From Pantoea sp. Ap-967 (GTDB lineage: Bacteria; Pseudomonadota; Gammaproteobacteria; Pseudomonadales; Pseudomonadaceae), in assembly GCF_011752565.1 (NCBI RefSeq), contig NZ_VWXK01000018.1, positions 62,001 through 126,000 of the forward strand: DNA of 64,000 nt, in the 5' to 3' direction. Position 1 is the stretch's first letter; each line of letters begins with the position of its first letter. Shown here piece by piece: positions 35,209-44,329 of the stretch. A program made the position numbers and the translations under genes. The notes beneath the pieces are model-generated. The model saw nothing but the letters and a program-made list of their open reading frames with translations. It was not told the origin of the DNA and searched no databases.

Positions 35209-37287
35209 ATGACTGAGCTGTCGAAGGTCTCGGTCACCGCGCTCAAGGGCGTAGGCGATGCCATGGCGGAAAAGCTCGCCAAGGTGGGCCTGGAGAACTT
35301 GCAGGATGTGCTGTTCCACCTGCCCCTGCGCTATCAGGACCGCACCCGGGTAGTGCCCATCGGCCAACTGCGCCCCGGGCAGGACGCGGTGATCGAAGGG
35401 GTGGTCAGCGGCGCCGACGTGACCATGGGCAAGCGCCGCAGCCTCGTGGTGCGCCTGGGTGACGGCACCGGCGTGCTGAGCCTGCGCTTCTACCATTTCA
35501 GCAACGCGCAAAAGGAAGGCCTGAAACGCGGCACGCACCTGCGTTGCTACGGCGAAGCCCGCCCTGGCGCTTCGGGCCTGGAGATCTACCACCCCGAATA
35601 CCGCGCGCTGAACGGCGACGAGCCGCCGCCCCCGGTGGAGCAGACCCTGACGCCGATCTACCCGTCCACCGAAGGCCTCACCCAACAGCGCCTGCGCCTG
35701 CTGTGCCAGCAGAGCCTGGGCATGCTCGGCCCACGCAGCCTGCCTGATTGGCTGCCCGACGAGCTGGCCCGCGACTATCATTTGGCGCCGTTGGACGATG
35801 CCATTCGCTACCTGCACAACCCGCCAGCCGACGCCGACCTCGACGAGCTCGCAGAAGGCCAGCACTGGGCCCAGCACCGCCTGGCCTTCGAGGAGCTGCT
35901 GACCCATCAGCTGTCCCAGCAACGCCTGCGCGAAAGCTTGCGCAGCCTGCGCGCGCCCGTGCTGCCCAAGGCCCAGCGCCTGCAAACCCAATACCTGGCC
36001 AACCTGGGCTTCAAGCCCACCGGCGCGCAGCAGCGGGTGGCCAGCGAAATCGCCTACGACCTGAGCCAGCACGAACCGATGCTGCGCCTGGTGCAGGGCG
36101 ATGTCGGCGCCGGCAAGACCGTGGTCGCCGCCCTGGCAGCGCTGCAGGCCCTGGAAGCCGGCTACCAAGTGGCGCTGATGGCGCCCACTGAAATCCTGGC
36201 CGAACAGCACTACATCACCTTCAAGCGCTGGCTGGAGCCACTGGGCATCGAAGTCGCCTGGCTGGCCGGCAAGCTCAAGGGCAAGGCCCGTGCCAGCGCC
36301 CTGGAACAAATCGCCGGTGGCGCGCCCATGGTGGTCGGCACCCATGCCTTGTTCCAGGAAGAGGTGCAGTTCAAGCACCTGGCCCTGGCGATCATCGACG
36401 AGCAGCACCGCTTCGGCGTGCAGCAACGCCTGGCCTTGCGCAAGAAAGGCGTGGCCGGCGAGCTGTGCCCGCACCAATTGATCATGACCGCCACGCCGAT
36501 TCCGCGCACCCTGGCCATGAGCGCCTACGCCGACCTCGACACCTCGGTGCTCGACGAGCTGCCGCCCGGCCGTACCCCGGTAAACACCGTGCTGGTCGCC
36601 GACAGCCGCCGTTTCGAAGTGGTCGAGCGGGTACGCGCCGCCTGCGCCGAGGGGCGCCAGGCCTACTGGGTGTGCACGCTGATCGAAGAATCCGAAGAAC
36701 TCACCTGCCAGGCTGCCGAAAGCACCTTCGAGGAGCTGGGCAGCGCCCTGGGTGAGCTGCGCGTGGGCCTGATTCACGGGCGCATGAAGCCTGCGGAAAA
36801 AGCCGCGGTCATGGCCGAGTTCAAGCAAGGCGACCTGCAGTTGCTGGTGGCCACCACGGTCATCGAGGTGGGCGTGGACGTGCCCAACGCCAGCCTGATG
36901 ATCATCGAGAACCCCGAGCGCCTGGGCCTGGCCCAGCTGCACCAGTTGCGTGGCCGCGTGGGCCGGGGCAGCGCGGTGAGCCATTGCGTGCTGCTGTACC
37001 ACCCGCCGCTGTCGCAGATCGGCCGCGAGCGCCTGGGCATCATGCGCGAAACCAACGACGGCTTCATCATCGCCGAGAAAGACCTGGAACTGCGCGGCCC
37101 CGGCGAAATGCTCGGCACCCGCCAGACCGGCCTGCTGCAATTCAAGGTCGCCGACCTGATGCGCGACGCCGACCTGCTGCCGGCCGTGCGTGATGCGGCA
37201 CAGGCGCTGCTGGCCCGCTGGCCCGAACATGTCAGCCCACTGCTCGACCGCTGGCTGCGCCACGGCCAGCAATATGGCCAGGTGTGA
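35209..37287 (+). CDS. recG: ATP-dependent DNA helicase RecG
   Basis: 692 residues, full length. It has the N-terminal wedge/OB domain (DRTRVVPIGQLRPGQDAVIEG), Walker A GDVGAGKTVVAALAAL near residue 300, the DEQH box IIDEQHRFGVQQR, and motif VI QLRGRVGRG. It remodels stalled replication forks and branches Holliday junctions. It shares an mRNA with oxyR. Confidence 0.97.
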   Translation: MTELSKVSVTALKGVGDAMAEKLAKVGLENLQDVLFHLPLRYQDRTRVVPIGQLRPGQDAVIEGVVSGADVTMGKRRSLVVRLGDGTGVLSLRFYHFSNAQKEGLKRGTHLRCYGEARPGASGLEIYHPEYRALNGDEPPPPVEQTLTPIYPSTEGLTQQRLRLLCQQSLGMLGPRSLPDWLPDELARDYHLAPLDDAIRYLHNPPADADLDELAEGQHWAQHRLAFEELLTHQLSQQRLRESLRSLRAPVLPKAQRLQTQYLANLGFKPTGAQQRVASEIAYDLSQHEPMLRLVQGDVGAGKTVVAALAALQALEAGYQVALMAPTEILAEQHYITFKRWLEPLGIEVAWLAGKLKGKARASALEQIAGGAPMVVGTHALFQEEVQFKHLALAIIDEQHRFGVQQRLALRKKGVAGELCPHQLIMTATPIPRTLAMSAYADLDTSVLDELPPGRTPVNTVLVADSRRFEVVERVRAACAEGRQAYWVCTLIEESEELTCQAAESTFEELGSALGELRVGLIHGRMKPAEKAAVMAEFKQGDLQLLVATTVIEVGVDVPNASLMIIENPERLGLAQLHQLRGRVGRGSAVSHCVLLYHPPLSQIGRERLGIMRETNDGFIIAEKDLELRGPGEMLGTRQTGLLQFKVADLMRDADLLPAVRDAAQALLARWPEHVSPLLDRWLRHGQQYGQV

Positions 37288-37365
37288 CACCTGTCCCAGA
37301 ATGGATCCAGCTTTGCCAACAGGCTGGTTATACTTTGCCTTCAAAAGAATTTGTGGATACAGACC

Positions 37366-38769
37366 ATGACTGAAGTTGCCCTTGACACCGCAACCCCACA
37401 CGCACCGTCTGTCATCCGGCTGTTGCTCGAAAAACTGCACGTGGCCTTTGAAGAGGTGGCGGAACACCCTGAGCTGCCAGCCGCCTCGCGGGTACAGGCG
37501 ATTCTCCTCGATGACGAGATCGGTGCCCTGCTGGTGCTGTTCCCACAGAGCAAGCTGCTGGACCTGGCCCGCCTCGAAGAGCTGACCGGGCGCAAGCTCA
37601 CGGCCGTGCCGGTGCCGCGCCTCAGGCAGATGCTCGACAAGCACCAGCTCAAGGCCCTGCCAGCCATTCCGGCGCTGACCAGTTCACCTTGCCTGTACGA
37701 AGGCAAGCTGCTCGACGCCGAGTACCTGCTGGTGCAGTCCGGCGAGGCTGGCCTGCTGCTGAAGATTCACCGTGACGACTTCAAGCGCATGCTCGCCAAG
37801 GCCAGCGCCGGCAACTTCGGCATCCCTGTGCGCGATATCCGCCCCAACCTCGACCGGCCGGACGACGACCCCAAGGAAATTACCCAGGCGGTGCAGGCCT
37901 TTACCGCCCGGCGTATCCAGAAGCGCCTTGAGGAAACCATCGAGATTCCGCCACTGGCCGACACCGCGCAAAAAATCATCAAGCTGCGGGTAGACCCCAA
38001 CGCCAGCATCGACGACATCACCGGCGTGGTCGAAACCGACCCGGCCCTGGCCGCCCAGGTGGTCAGCTGGGCGGCCTCGCCCTACTATGCCTCACCCGGC
38101 AAGATCCGCTCGGTGGAAGACGCCATCGTCCGCGTGCTGGGCTTCGACCTGGTGATCAACCTGGCCCTGGGCCTGGCCTTGGGCAAGACCCTGAGCCTGC
38201 CCAAGGACCACCCGCAACAGGCCACGCCGTACTGGCAGCAGTCGATCTACACCGCTGCCATCATCGAGGGCCTGACCCGCGCCATGCCGCGCGCCGAGCG
38301 CCCTGAGGCCGGCCTGACCTACCTGGCGGGGCTGTTGCACAACTTTGGCTACCTGCTGCTGGCGCATGTGTTCCCGCCGCACTTCTCGCTGATCTGCCGC
38401 CACCTGGAGGTCAACCCGCACCTGAGCCACACCTATGTGGAGCAGCACCTGCTGGGCATCAGCCGGGAGCAGATCGGCGCCTGGCTGATGAAGCTGTGGG
38501 ACATGCCGGAAGAGCTGTCCACCGCACTGCGCTTCCAGCATGACCCGGCGTATGACGGCGACCTGTCGGCATTCCCCAACCTGGTGTGCCTGGCGACGCG
38601 CCTGCTGCGCTCCAAGGGCATCGGCTCCGGGCCGCAGGAAGCCATTCCGGACGAGTTGCTGGAGCGGCTGGGAATCACCCGGGACAAGGCCGAGGACGTG
38701 GTGAACAAGGTGCTCGAAGCCGAGGCCTTGCTGCGCGACCTGGCCACCCAGCTAAACGCACCGCACTAA
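37366..38769 (+). CDS. YbaK-like aminoacyl-tRNA deacylase fused to HDOD domain
   Basis: 467 residues. Residues about 10-150 resemble the YbaK/ProX trans-editing fold (SVIRLLLEKLHVAFEEVAEH, LTGRKLTAVPVPRLRQML). Residues about 195-420 are an HDOD domain (IPPLADTAQKIIKLR, the start of the HDOD fold, then VVETDPALAAQVVSWA and YLAGLLHNFGYLLLAHVFP). HDOD proteins act in signalling, often in motility or c-di-GMP control; this fusion is common in Pseudomonas but untested. The ATG follows TATACT (37329-37334), a likely -10. Confidence 0.87.
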   Translation: MTEVALDTATPHAPSVIRLLLEKLHVAFEEVAEHPELPAASRVQAILLDDEIGALLVLFPQSKLLDLARLEELTGRKLTAVPVPRLRQMLDKHQLKALPAIPALTSSPCLYEGKLLDAEYLLVQSGEAGLLLKIHRDDFKRMLAKASAGNFGIPVRDIRPNLDRPDDDPKEITQAVQAFTARRIQKRLEETIEIPPLADTAQKIIKLRVDPNASIDDITGVVETDPALAAQVVSWAASPYYASPGKIRSVEDAIVRVLGFDLVINLALGLALGKTLSLPKDHPQQATPYWQQSIYTAAIIEGLTRAMPRAERPEAGLTYLAGLLHNFGYLLLAHVFPPHFSLICRHLEVNPHLSHTYVEQHLLGISREQIGAWLMKLWDMPEELSTALRFQHDPAYDGDLSAFPNLVCLATRLLRSKGIGSGPQEAIPDELLERLGITRDKAEDVVNKVLEAEALLRDLATQLNAPH

Positions 38770-38827
38770 GGGAGCGGGCCCGCGCTCCATCTGATTTAAC
38801 ACAGAACCCTGTAGGCGACGCGGTGCA

Positions 38828-38889
38828 TGGCACCGGCTGCGCCGGTGTTCGCGGGGCAAGTCGGGTCGCCGCACCGCCGCTCCTACAGG
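38828..38889. repeat. Degenerate REP element
   Basis: CACCGGCTGCGCCGGTGTTCGCGGGGCAAG followed by an altered right arm CCGCCGCTCCTACA. It lies between two convergent genes. Confidence 0.65.
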
Positions 38890-38909
38890 GAAATGCGGTG
38901 CGGTACAGG

Positions 38910-39284
38910 CTAGGCTTTCTTCTTGGGTTTCACGTACTTCATCAAGCCTTGGAACCACATCACCAGCGCCGGGTTACCCTTGATCTGGATGTTCTTGTCC
39001 TGAATCCCCTGCATGAACGCCAACTGCTTGTTGGCCGCCTGCATCGTCGCAAAGCCGTAGGCTGCATCCTTGAAGGCAATCGCGAAGGCCGGCTGTGGGT
39101 GGCTGCCGCCCTTGCTGCTGATACGCTCGCCGCTGACGATGAAGTGCCGTGCGACCTTGCCGTCCAGGGTCTGCATCTGGAACACCAGGTCCTTGTCCTT
39201 GAGCTGCTGCTGGAATGCCGGGTTGTTGCGGCTGGCCCTGGCCATCAACAGCCCCATGGCCCAAAGAAGAAAGCGAAACTTCAT
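38910..39284 (-). CDS. Small SCP2-like protein
   Basis: 124 residues from ATG 39284 (GAGG 7 bases upstream). The stretch LKDKDLVFQMQTLDGKVARH and AFAIAFKDAAYGFATM resembles an SCP-2 sterol carrier fold; the C-terminus is basic (KPKKKA). There is no clear signal peptide, although the first 18 residues are hydrophobic. Function unknown. It is convergent with the HDOD gene. Confidence 0.65.
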   Translation of the reverse strand: MKFRFLLWAMGLLMARASRNNPAFQQQLKDKDLVFQMQTLDGKVARHFIVSGERISSKGGSHPQPAFAIAFKDAAYGFATMQAANKQLAFMQGIQDKNIQIKGNPALVMWFQGLMKYVKPKKKA

Positions 39285-39380
39285 CAACGCGCCTCGAATG
39301 AAAAATGACTGGAGCGCGCAGTTTATCCTTTTCCTGAACTATTTATGCAAGATCGCAACATTTTGCCTGCACAAAGCACA

Positions 39381-39402
39381 ACGGGCGCCGCAGGGCGCCC
39401 GT
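39381..39402 (-). terminator. Hairpin after hupN
   Basis: ACGGGCGCC-GCAG-GGCGCCCGT, 26 bases past the hupN stop on the minus strand. The U-tract is poor. Confidence 0.5.
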
Positions 39403-39427
39403 TTGGCTGACACTGGAGGTCAGGCGA

Positions 39428-39724
39428 TCACTTTTTCTTGGCGGGCTTGGGCGGTTCGTTGACGGTGTCGCGCAGGTTCTTGCCGGGCTTGAAGGCAACG
39501 GTATTGCTGGCCTTGATCTTCACGGGCTCGCCCGTTTGCGGGTTCTTGCCGGTGCGGGCACCACGGTGGCGTTTTTCAAAGGTGCCGAAGCCGACCAGGG
39601 TAACCGTGTCCTTGTCCAGGGCACCGGTGATGCTGTCGAGAATCGCATTGAGCACCAGGTTGGCCTTTTCCTTGGTCAGGTCGGCCTTTTCAGCAATGAC
39701 GGCGGCGAGTTCTGGTTTACGCAT
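39428..39724 (-). CDS. hupN: HU family DNA-binding protein
   Basis: 98 residues. The HU fold is complete: MRKPELAAVIAEKADLTKE at the start, the DNA-binding arm GFGTFEKRHRGARTGKNPQT and VKIKASNTVAFKPGKNL. A short extension PKPAKKK marks the HupN type of Pseudomonas. It compacts and bends DNA and responds to growth phase in P. putida (family knowledge). AGAGGC precedes the ATG. Confidence 0.92.
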   Translation of the reverse strand: MRKPELAAVIAEKADLTKEKANLVLNAILDSITGALDKDTVTLVGFGTFEKRHRGARTGKNPQTGEPVKIKASNTVAFKPGKNLRDTVNEPPKPAKKK

Positions 39725-39911
39725 AGTGAAGCCTCTTTGACGGGATTTCTTGTTGTTATGCCGTGCTGCCATTGAGGCAGCGCTCAAGGCACCGCAGGCT
39801 CTAATCTGCGGCAGACGGAACTGAGAATGGCACGCTCACCGGGGCCGCGCCAGTATCTGGGCGGCCATTGTGGGGGCAACAACAGGATAAATCCGACAGA
39901 ACGCCCGTTAT

Positions 39912-41060
39912 TCAGGCCATCAGGGCAGGTAACTGGCGGTTCAGGGCGAGTTTTTCCATCACCGCGCTGCCGGTCAGGGCGTAGCCGAGCAACTGGCCGT
40001 CGGCGGCATGGCAGAGCACCTTGAGGTCGCCACCCTGCCCTTCGACTTGCCACGTACCGTCACGGCCCTGGGGCGGTGGCGAAACCACCAGTGGGCAGGC
40101 TGGGGTTTTCACGGTGATCGGCATTGGCCCGTAGCTGACGGCGGTCGGGTTGCCGGCCAGGGTCTGGGCCAGGGCCCGGGCGCAGGCCATCAAAGGCATC
40201 ACGTAGAGCAGGTTGATGCCGTCGACCTCGGCGCAGTCGCCCAGGGCGAAGATGTTGCCGTGCGAGGTGCGCAACTGGCGGTCGACCACCACACCCCGGT
40301 TGGTTTGCAGGCCGGCGGCAGCCGCCAGGTCGGTGCGCGGGCGCAGGCCGATGGCCGATACCACCAGGTCGCAGGCGATCACCTGGCCATCGGACAGGTG
40401 CGCCTCCAGGCCTTCGCCTGCCCTGTTCAAACGCGCCAGCACCGGGCCCAGGTGAAAACGCACGCCCAGGCCTTCAAGGCCGGCCTGCACGGCGCGGGCA
40501 GCCGCCGGGTGCAGCAGGGTTGGCATCACCTGCTCGCAGGGCGCCACCACATCGACCTGGAAACCGCCCTGGTGCATGTCGTTGGCAAATTCGCAGCCGA
40601 TCAGGCCAGCGCCAAGAATCAGCACGCGCTGCTTGCCCGCGGCGGCGGCGCGAAAGCGGGCGTAGTCTTCAAGGTCGTTGATCGGGAATACCAGGCCGGC
40701 GCCATCACCCTCGATGGGCACCTGCACGGTCTGTGCGCCCCAGGCCAGTACCAGGTCGCGGTACTCGACCGCTTCCTCACCGATCCACAGGCGCTTGTGG
40801 CCCGGGTCGATGCCGCTGATACGGGTGTGGGTGCGCACCTCGGCCTTGAGTTGCTCGGCCATGGCGCCGGGTTCGGCCATGCACAGGCCGTCGGCGTCCT
40901 TTTGCTTGGCAAAGCCGGTGGAGAGCATCGGCTTGGAGTACGAGCGGCCGTCATCGGCGGTAATCAGCAGCAGCGGGGTGTCGCCATCGAGCTTGCGGAA
41001 CTCGCGGGCCAGGTTGTAGCCGGCAAGGCCGGTACCAATGATTACCACAGGGGACGTCAT
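39912..41060 (-). CDS. rubB: Rubredoxin-NAD(+) reductase
   Basis: 382 residues. The FAD GxGxxG VIIGTGLAGYNLAREF, the NAD loop VLILGAGLIGCEFANDM and the FAD motif NIFALGDCAEVDG are intact. It transfers electrons from NADH to the rubredoxin encoded 16 bases upstream (41077-41244). The ATG at 41060 has GAGGAAA upstream. Such pairs support alkane hydroxylases or oxidative stress defence; the window shows no alkane gene. Confidence 0.93.
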   Translation of the reverse strand: MTSPVVIIGTGLAGYNLAREFRKLDGDTPLLLITADDGRSYSKPMLSTGFAKQKDADGLCMAEPGAMAEQLKAEVRTHTRISGIDPGHKRLWIGEEAVEYRDLVLAWGAQTVQVPIEGDGAGLVFPINDLEDYARFRAAAAGKQRVLILGAGLIGCEFANDMHQGGFQVDVVAPCEQVMPTLLHPAAARAVQAGLEGLGVRFHLGPVLARLNRAGEGLEAHLSDGQVIACDLVVSAIGLRPRTDLAAAAGLQTNRGVVVDRQLRTSHGNIFALGDCAEVDGINLLYVMPLMACARALAQTLAGNPTAVSYGPMPITVKTPACPLVVSPPPQGRDGTWQVEGQGGDLKVLCHAADGQLLGYALTGSAVMEKLALNRQLPALMA

Positions 41061-41076
41061 GTCGTGCTTTCCTCTA

Positions 41077-41244
41077 TCAGCCAATGGCGATCATTTCGAA
41101 GTCGCTCTTGCCTACGCCGCAGTCAGGGCATAGCCAGTCTTGCGGCACGTCTTCCCAGCGGGTGCCGGGGGCGATGCCGTCGTCGGGCCAGCCTTCGGCT
41201 TCGTCGTAGATCAGGCCACAGACAATACATTGCCACTTTTTCAT
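41077..41244 (-). CDS. rubA: Rubredoxin
   Basis: 55 residues. It reads MKKWQCIVCGLIYDEAEGWP, then CPDCGVGKSDFEMIAIG, with both CxxC pairs (CIVCG and CPDCG) binding one iron. It is a small electron carrier for the reductase downstream. It is too short to stand out in a routine ORF listing. Confidence 0.96.
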   Translation of the reverse strand: MKKWQCIVCGLIYDEAEGWPDDGIAPGTRWEDVPQDWLCPDCGVGKSDFEMIAIG

Positions 41245-41290
41245 GGGGTCTTGGTCCTCAGTTCAGGCTCGGGGCGTGTGTTGCTGCTGA

Positions 41291-41368
41291 TGGCCACTTC
41301 GCGGGCAAGCCCGCTCCCACAAGGGCTGCATTCAACCTGTGGGAGCGGGCTTGCCCGCGAAGGGGCCA
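41291..41368. repeat. REP palindrome pair (GCGGGCAAGCCCGC class)
   Basis: TGGCCACTTCGCGGGCAAGC and, inverted, GTGGGAGCGGGCTTGCCCGC, spaced by about 15 bp. It lies between rubA and ubiC, which are divergent. Confidence 0.8.
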
Positions 41369-41475
41369 GCGCGCAATTCTTGAGGGCTTTGTAGCGGCCC
41401 TGCCAGCAGGATGCAAGCGCTGGGGGCAATCATGCTAAGCTCGCCGCCTCTCTGGCTGTCATCAAGCATACCGAC

Positions 41476-42033
41476 GTGTCGTACGAAACCCCGCAAGCAG
41501 CCGCTGTCGCGTGGCTGGCGTATTCACAACTGGCCACCGATACCGACCAGCCGACCCTGGACTGGCTGTTCGACGAAGGGTCGCTGACCCGCCGCCTCAC
41601 CCGCCTGTCCCACGACCACTTCAGCGTCACGCCCCTGTTCGAGGGCTGGCAGCCGCTGCGCGCCGACGAATGCCAGGCCTTGGGCGTTGCGCCGGGTGCC
41701 GAGGGCTGGGTGCGCGAGGTGTACCTGCGCGGCCATGGCCAGCCATGGGTGTTCGCCCGTAGCGTCGCCAGCCGCAGCGCCCTGGAGCGCGGCGGGTTGG
41801 ACCTGGAACACCTGGGCAGCCGCTCGCTGGGCGAACTGCTGTTCTGCGACCAGGCCTTCATTCGCCACCCGATCGAGGTGTGCCGTTATCCACAGGGCTG
41901 GCTGCCGGCCGCAGCTGCCCATGCCGGCCTGTGGGGGCGGCGCTCGCGTTTCGAGCGTGGCGGCCTCGACTTGCTGGTGGCGGAGGTGTTTCTGCCTACA
42001 CTGTGGCAGGCGGCCAAGGAGGAGAACCGCTGA
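41476..42033 (+). CDS. ubiC: Chorismate lyase
   Basis: 185 residues from a GTG. The LRADECQALG and REVYLRGHGQPWVFARSV segments match UbiC, which releases pyruvate from chorismate to give 4-hydroxybenzoate. The stop TGA overlaps the ATG of ubiA by one base, so translation is coupled. The ribosome-binding site for this GTG is weak, a caution for the exact start. Confidence 0.92.
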   Translation: MSYETPQAAAVAWLAYSQLATDTDQPTLDWLFDEGSLTRRLTRLSHDHFSVTPLFEGWQPLRADECQALGVAPGAEGWVREVYLRGHGQPWVFARSVASRSALERGGLDLEHLGSRSLGELLFCDQAFIRHPIEVCRYPQGWLPAAAAHAGLWGRRSRFERGGLDLLVAEVFLPTLWQAAKEENR

Positions 42034-42923
42034 TGTACCTGCAACTGCTCAAGTCGTTGAACCGCCTGCACCCGCGCGCCTGGGACTTCGTCCAGCTCAG
42101 CCGCATGGACCGCCCCATCGGCATCTACCTGCTGCTGTGGCCAACCCTGGCGGCGGTGTGGATTGCCGGGCAAGGTGCTCCCACCCTGGCCAACGTGCTG
42201 ATCTTCGGCCTGGGCGTGGTGCTGATGCGCGCCGCCGGTTGCTGCATCAACGACTTCGCCGACCGCAAGGTCGATGGCCATGTCAAACGCACCGCCGACC
42301 GGCCGCTGGCCAGTGGCCGGGTGAAGTCACGTGAAGCCCTGGCACTGTTCGCGATCCTGGTCGGGGTGAGTTTCCTGCTGGTGCTGTGCACCAACAGCCG
42401 CACCGTGTGGCTGTCGTTCGGCGCGGTAGCCCTGGCGTTCTGCTACCCGTTCATGAAGCGCTACACCTACTACCCGCAAGTGGTGCTGGGCGCCGCGTAT
42501 TCCTGGGGCATTCCCATGGCCTTCACCGCCGCCGGTGGCGAACTGCCGGCCAGTGCCTGGCTGCTGTACATCGCCAACCTGCTGTGGACGGTGGGCTATG
42601 ACACCTATTACGCGATGGTCGACCGCGACGACGACCTGAAGATTGGCGTGAAATCGACCGCGATCCTGTTCGGCGAAGCGGACCGGGCAATCATCCTGAC
42701 CTTGCAGTTGTTGTCACTGGGCTGCCTGCTGCTGGCGGGCAACCGCTTCGAGCTGGGCGGCTGGTTCCACCTTGGCCTGCTGGGCGCTGCGGCGTGCTTT
42801 GCCTGGGAATTCTGGTCGACGCGCAAGCTGGACCGTGAGTCGTGCTTCAAGGCCTTCCTGCACAACCATTGGGCGGGGTTGCTGGTGTTTATCGGGGTGG
42901 TGCTGGATTACGCACTTCGCTGA
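42033..42923 (+). CDS. ubiA: 4-hydroxybenzoate octaprenyltransferase
   Basis: 296 residues, nine helices. The two aspartate motifs are clear: NDFADRKVDGHVKRTADRPL and DTYYAMVDRDDDLKIG. It attaches the polyprenyl tail to 4-hydroxybenzoate in ubiquinone synthesis, using the product of the ubiC gene just upstream. GGAGAA precedes the ATG. Confidence 0.97.
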   Translation: MYLQLLKSLNRLHPRAWDFVQLSRMDRPIGIYLLLWPTLAAVWIAGQGAPTLANVLIFGLGVVLMRAAGCCINDFADRKVDGHVKRTADRPLASGRVKSREALALFAILVGVSFLLVLCTNSRTVWLSFGAVALAFCYPFMKRYTYYPQVVLGAAYSWGIPMAFTAAGGELPASAWLLYIANLLWTVGYDTYYAMVDRDDDLKIGVKSTAILFGEADRAIILTLQLLSLGCLLLAGNRFELGGWFHLGLLGAAACFAWEFWSTRKLDRESCFKAFLHNHWAGLLVFIGVVLDYALR

Positions 42924-42928
42924 AGACT

Positions 42929-43038
42929 GGGGCTGCTCTGCAGCCCATTCGCGGCGCAAGGCCGCTCCTACATCGGCCGGTGTGTGCAGGCCCTTGTAGG
43001 AGCGGCCTTGAGCCGCGAATGGGCCGCAGAGCGGCCCC
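42929..43038. repeat. REP palindrome pair (CGGC-GCCG class)
   Basis: TTCGCGGCGCAAGGCCGCTCC and its mirror GGAGCGGCCTTGAGCCGCGAA, framed by GGGGCTGC...GCAGCCC and GGGCCGC...GCGGCCC. This is a third sequence class. It lies between convergent ubiA and the secreted-protein gene. Confidence 0.8.
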
Positions 43039-43045
43039 AGCTCTA

Positions 43046-43417
43046 TCAAGGCTTGGCCACGTGCCAGACGTCTTTCATGCCGTCTCCGGTCATGTCGCCG
43101 TCCTTCTTGTCCTTGACGAAGGTGTACAGCGGTTTGCCACCGTAGGCCCACTGCATGGAACCGTCGTCACGCTTCACATGGGTCCACTTGCCCTTGGGTG
43201 CTTCGTCATCCTTCTTGACCATCAGCGGTGGCCAGTTCTTGGCGCAGTCGCCGTTGCACATGGACTTGCCGCCGGTGTCCTTGTCGAAGGTGTACAGGGT
43301 CATGCCGTTGTGGTCGACCAGCATGCCGTTCTTCTCCATGGCATGGTGGGCGGATGCCACCCCGGGCAACGCCAGTGCAGCGAATAGGGCCATCCAGCTC
43401 AGCGTATGTCGTGTCAT
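43046..43417 (-). CDS. Secreted COG4315-type protein (lipoprotein-repeat family)
   Basis: 123 residues. Signal peptide MTRHTLSWMALFAALALPGV, cleaved after ASA. Two copies of a short repeat follow: GMLVDHNGMTLYTFDKD and a second MQWAYGGKPLYTFVKDKK, with one CNGDCAKNWPP motif. This is the COG4315 family, of unknown function; some members sit near heme or stress genes. The ATG at 43417 follows AAGGTGA. Confidence 0.8.
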   Translation of the reverse strand: MTRHTLSWMALFAALALPGVASAHHAMEKNGMLVDHNGMTLYTFDKDTGGKSMCNGDCAKNWPPLMVKKDDEAPKGKWTHVKRDDGSMQWAYGGKPLYTFVKDKKDGDMTGDGMKDVWHVAKP

Positions 43418-43520
43418 TGGATTCACCTTGAATTCGGGCTTGGAATGCGTGTTGTTCGCCGCCTACGCGGCCTTGTGTAGCCTAGCCCAGTCACGGAATG
43501 TCGCCAGAACGGCCAACACC

Positions 43521-43538
43521 CTGTCACACAGCTGCAAT
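43521..43538 (+). promoter_or_regulatory. Pho box before phoB
   Basis: CTGTCAC-ACAG-CTGCAAT, two 7-bp direct repeats 11 bp apart, matching CTGTCAT-N4-CTGTCAT. A -10 (TTATCT at 43546-43551) follows. This predicts autoactivation of phoBR by PhoB. Confidence 0.75.
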
Positions 43539-43591
43539 AATTCCGTTATCTAATGCGGGCCAAGACACGAATCCTGGGAGAGGTTTTGAGC

Positions 43592-44281
43592 ATGGTTGGC
43601 AGAAACATTCTGATCGTCGACGACGAAGCACCGATTCGCGAGATGATCGCCGTTGCCCTGGAAATGGCCGGCTATGACTGCCTGGAAGCCGAAAATTCCC
43701 AGCAAGCCCACGCCATCATCGTCGACCGCAAGCCCGACCTGATCCTGCTCGACTGGATGCTGCCCGGCACCTCCGGGATCGAACTGGCGCGCCGCCTCAA
43801 GCGCGACGAGCTGACCGGGGACATCCCGATCATCATGCTCACCGCCAAGGGCGAAGAGGACAACAAGATCCAGGGCCTGGAAGTGGGCGCCGACGACTAC
43901 ATCACCAAGCCGTTCTCGCCACGCGAGCTGGTGGCGCGCCTGAAGGCCGTGCTGCGCCGCACCGGCCCGAGCGACAGCGAGGCGCCGATCGAAGTCGGTG
44001 GCCTGCTGCTCGACCCGATCAGCCACCGCGTGACCATCGATGGCAAGCCGGCCGAGATGGGCCCTACCGAATACCGCCTGCTGCAGTTCTTCATGACCCA
44101 CCAGGAGCGCGCCTACACCCGTGGCCAGTTGCTCGACCAGGTATGGGGCGGCAACGTGTATGTCGAGGAGCGCACCGTCGACGTGCACATCCGTCGTCTG
44201 CGCAAGGCACTGGGTGAAGCGTATGAAAATCTGGTACAAACCGTCCGGGGCACTGGCTACCGCTTCTCGACCAAGAGCTGA
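43592..44281 (+). CDS. phoB: Phosphate regulon response regulator PhoB
   Basis: 229 residues. The receiver DLILLDWMLPGTSG carries the phosphorylated Asp, with DDEAPIREM and the KPFSPRELVAR lysine region; the C-terminal winged helix is OmpR-type (VEERTVDVHIRRLRKAL). It binds Pho boxes when phosphate is low. The ATG at 43592 matches the family start MVGRNILIVDD. phoR follows after 48 bases. Confidence 0.98.
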   Translation: MVGRNILIVDDEAPIREMIAVALEMAGYDCLEAENSQQAHAIIVDRKPDLILLDWMLPGTSGIELARRLKRDELTGDIPIIMLTAKGEEDNKIQGLEVGADDYITKPFSPRELVARLKAVLRRTGPSDSEAPIEVGGLLLDPISHRVTIDGKPAEMGPTEYRLLQFFMTHQERAYTRGQLLDQVWGGNVYVEERTVDVHIRRLRKALGEAYENLVQTVRGTGYRFSTKS

Positions 44282-44329
44282 TCGAGCCGAAAAGCGCCAA
44301 GCTGCACGTCGTTGTACAAGGACCGTCAA

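Noticed and set aside
34294..37644. 1116-codon open frame on the minus strand across oxyR and recG
   Set aside because: It is antisense to two well-conserved genes. High GC content gives long frames without stops; its composition is Gln/Gly/His-rich shadow coding, with no ribosome-binding site or known domain.
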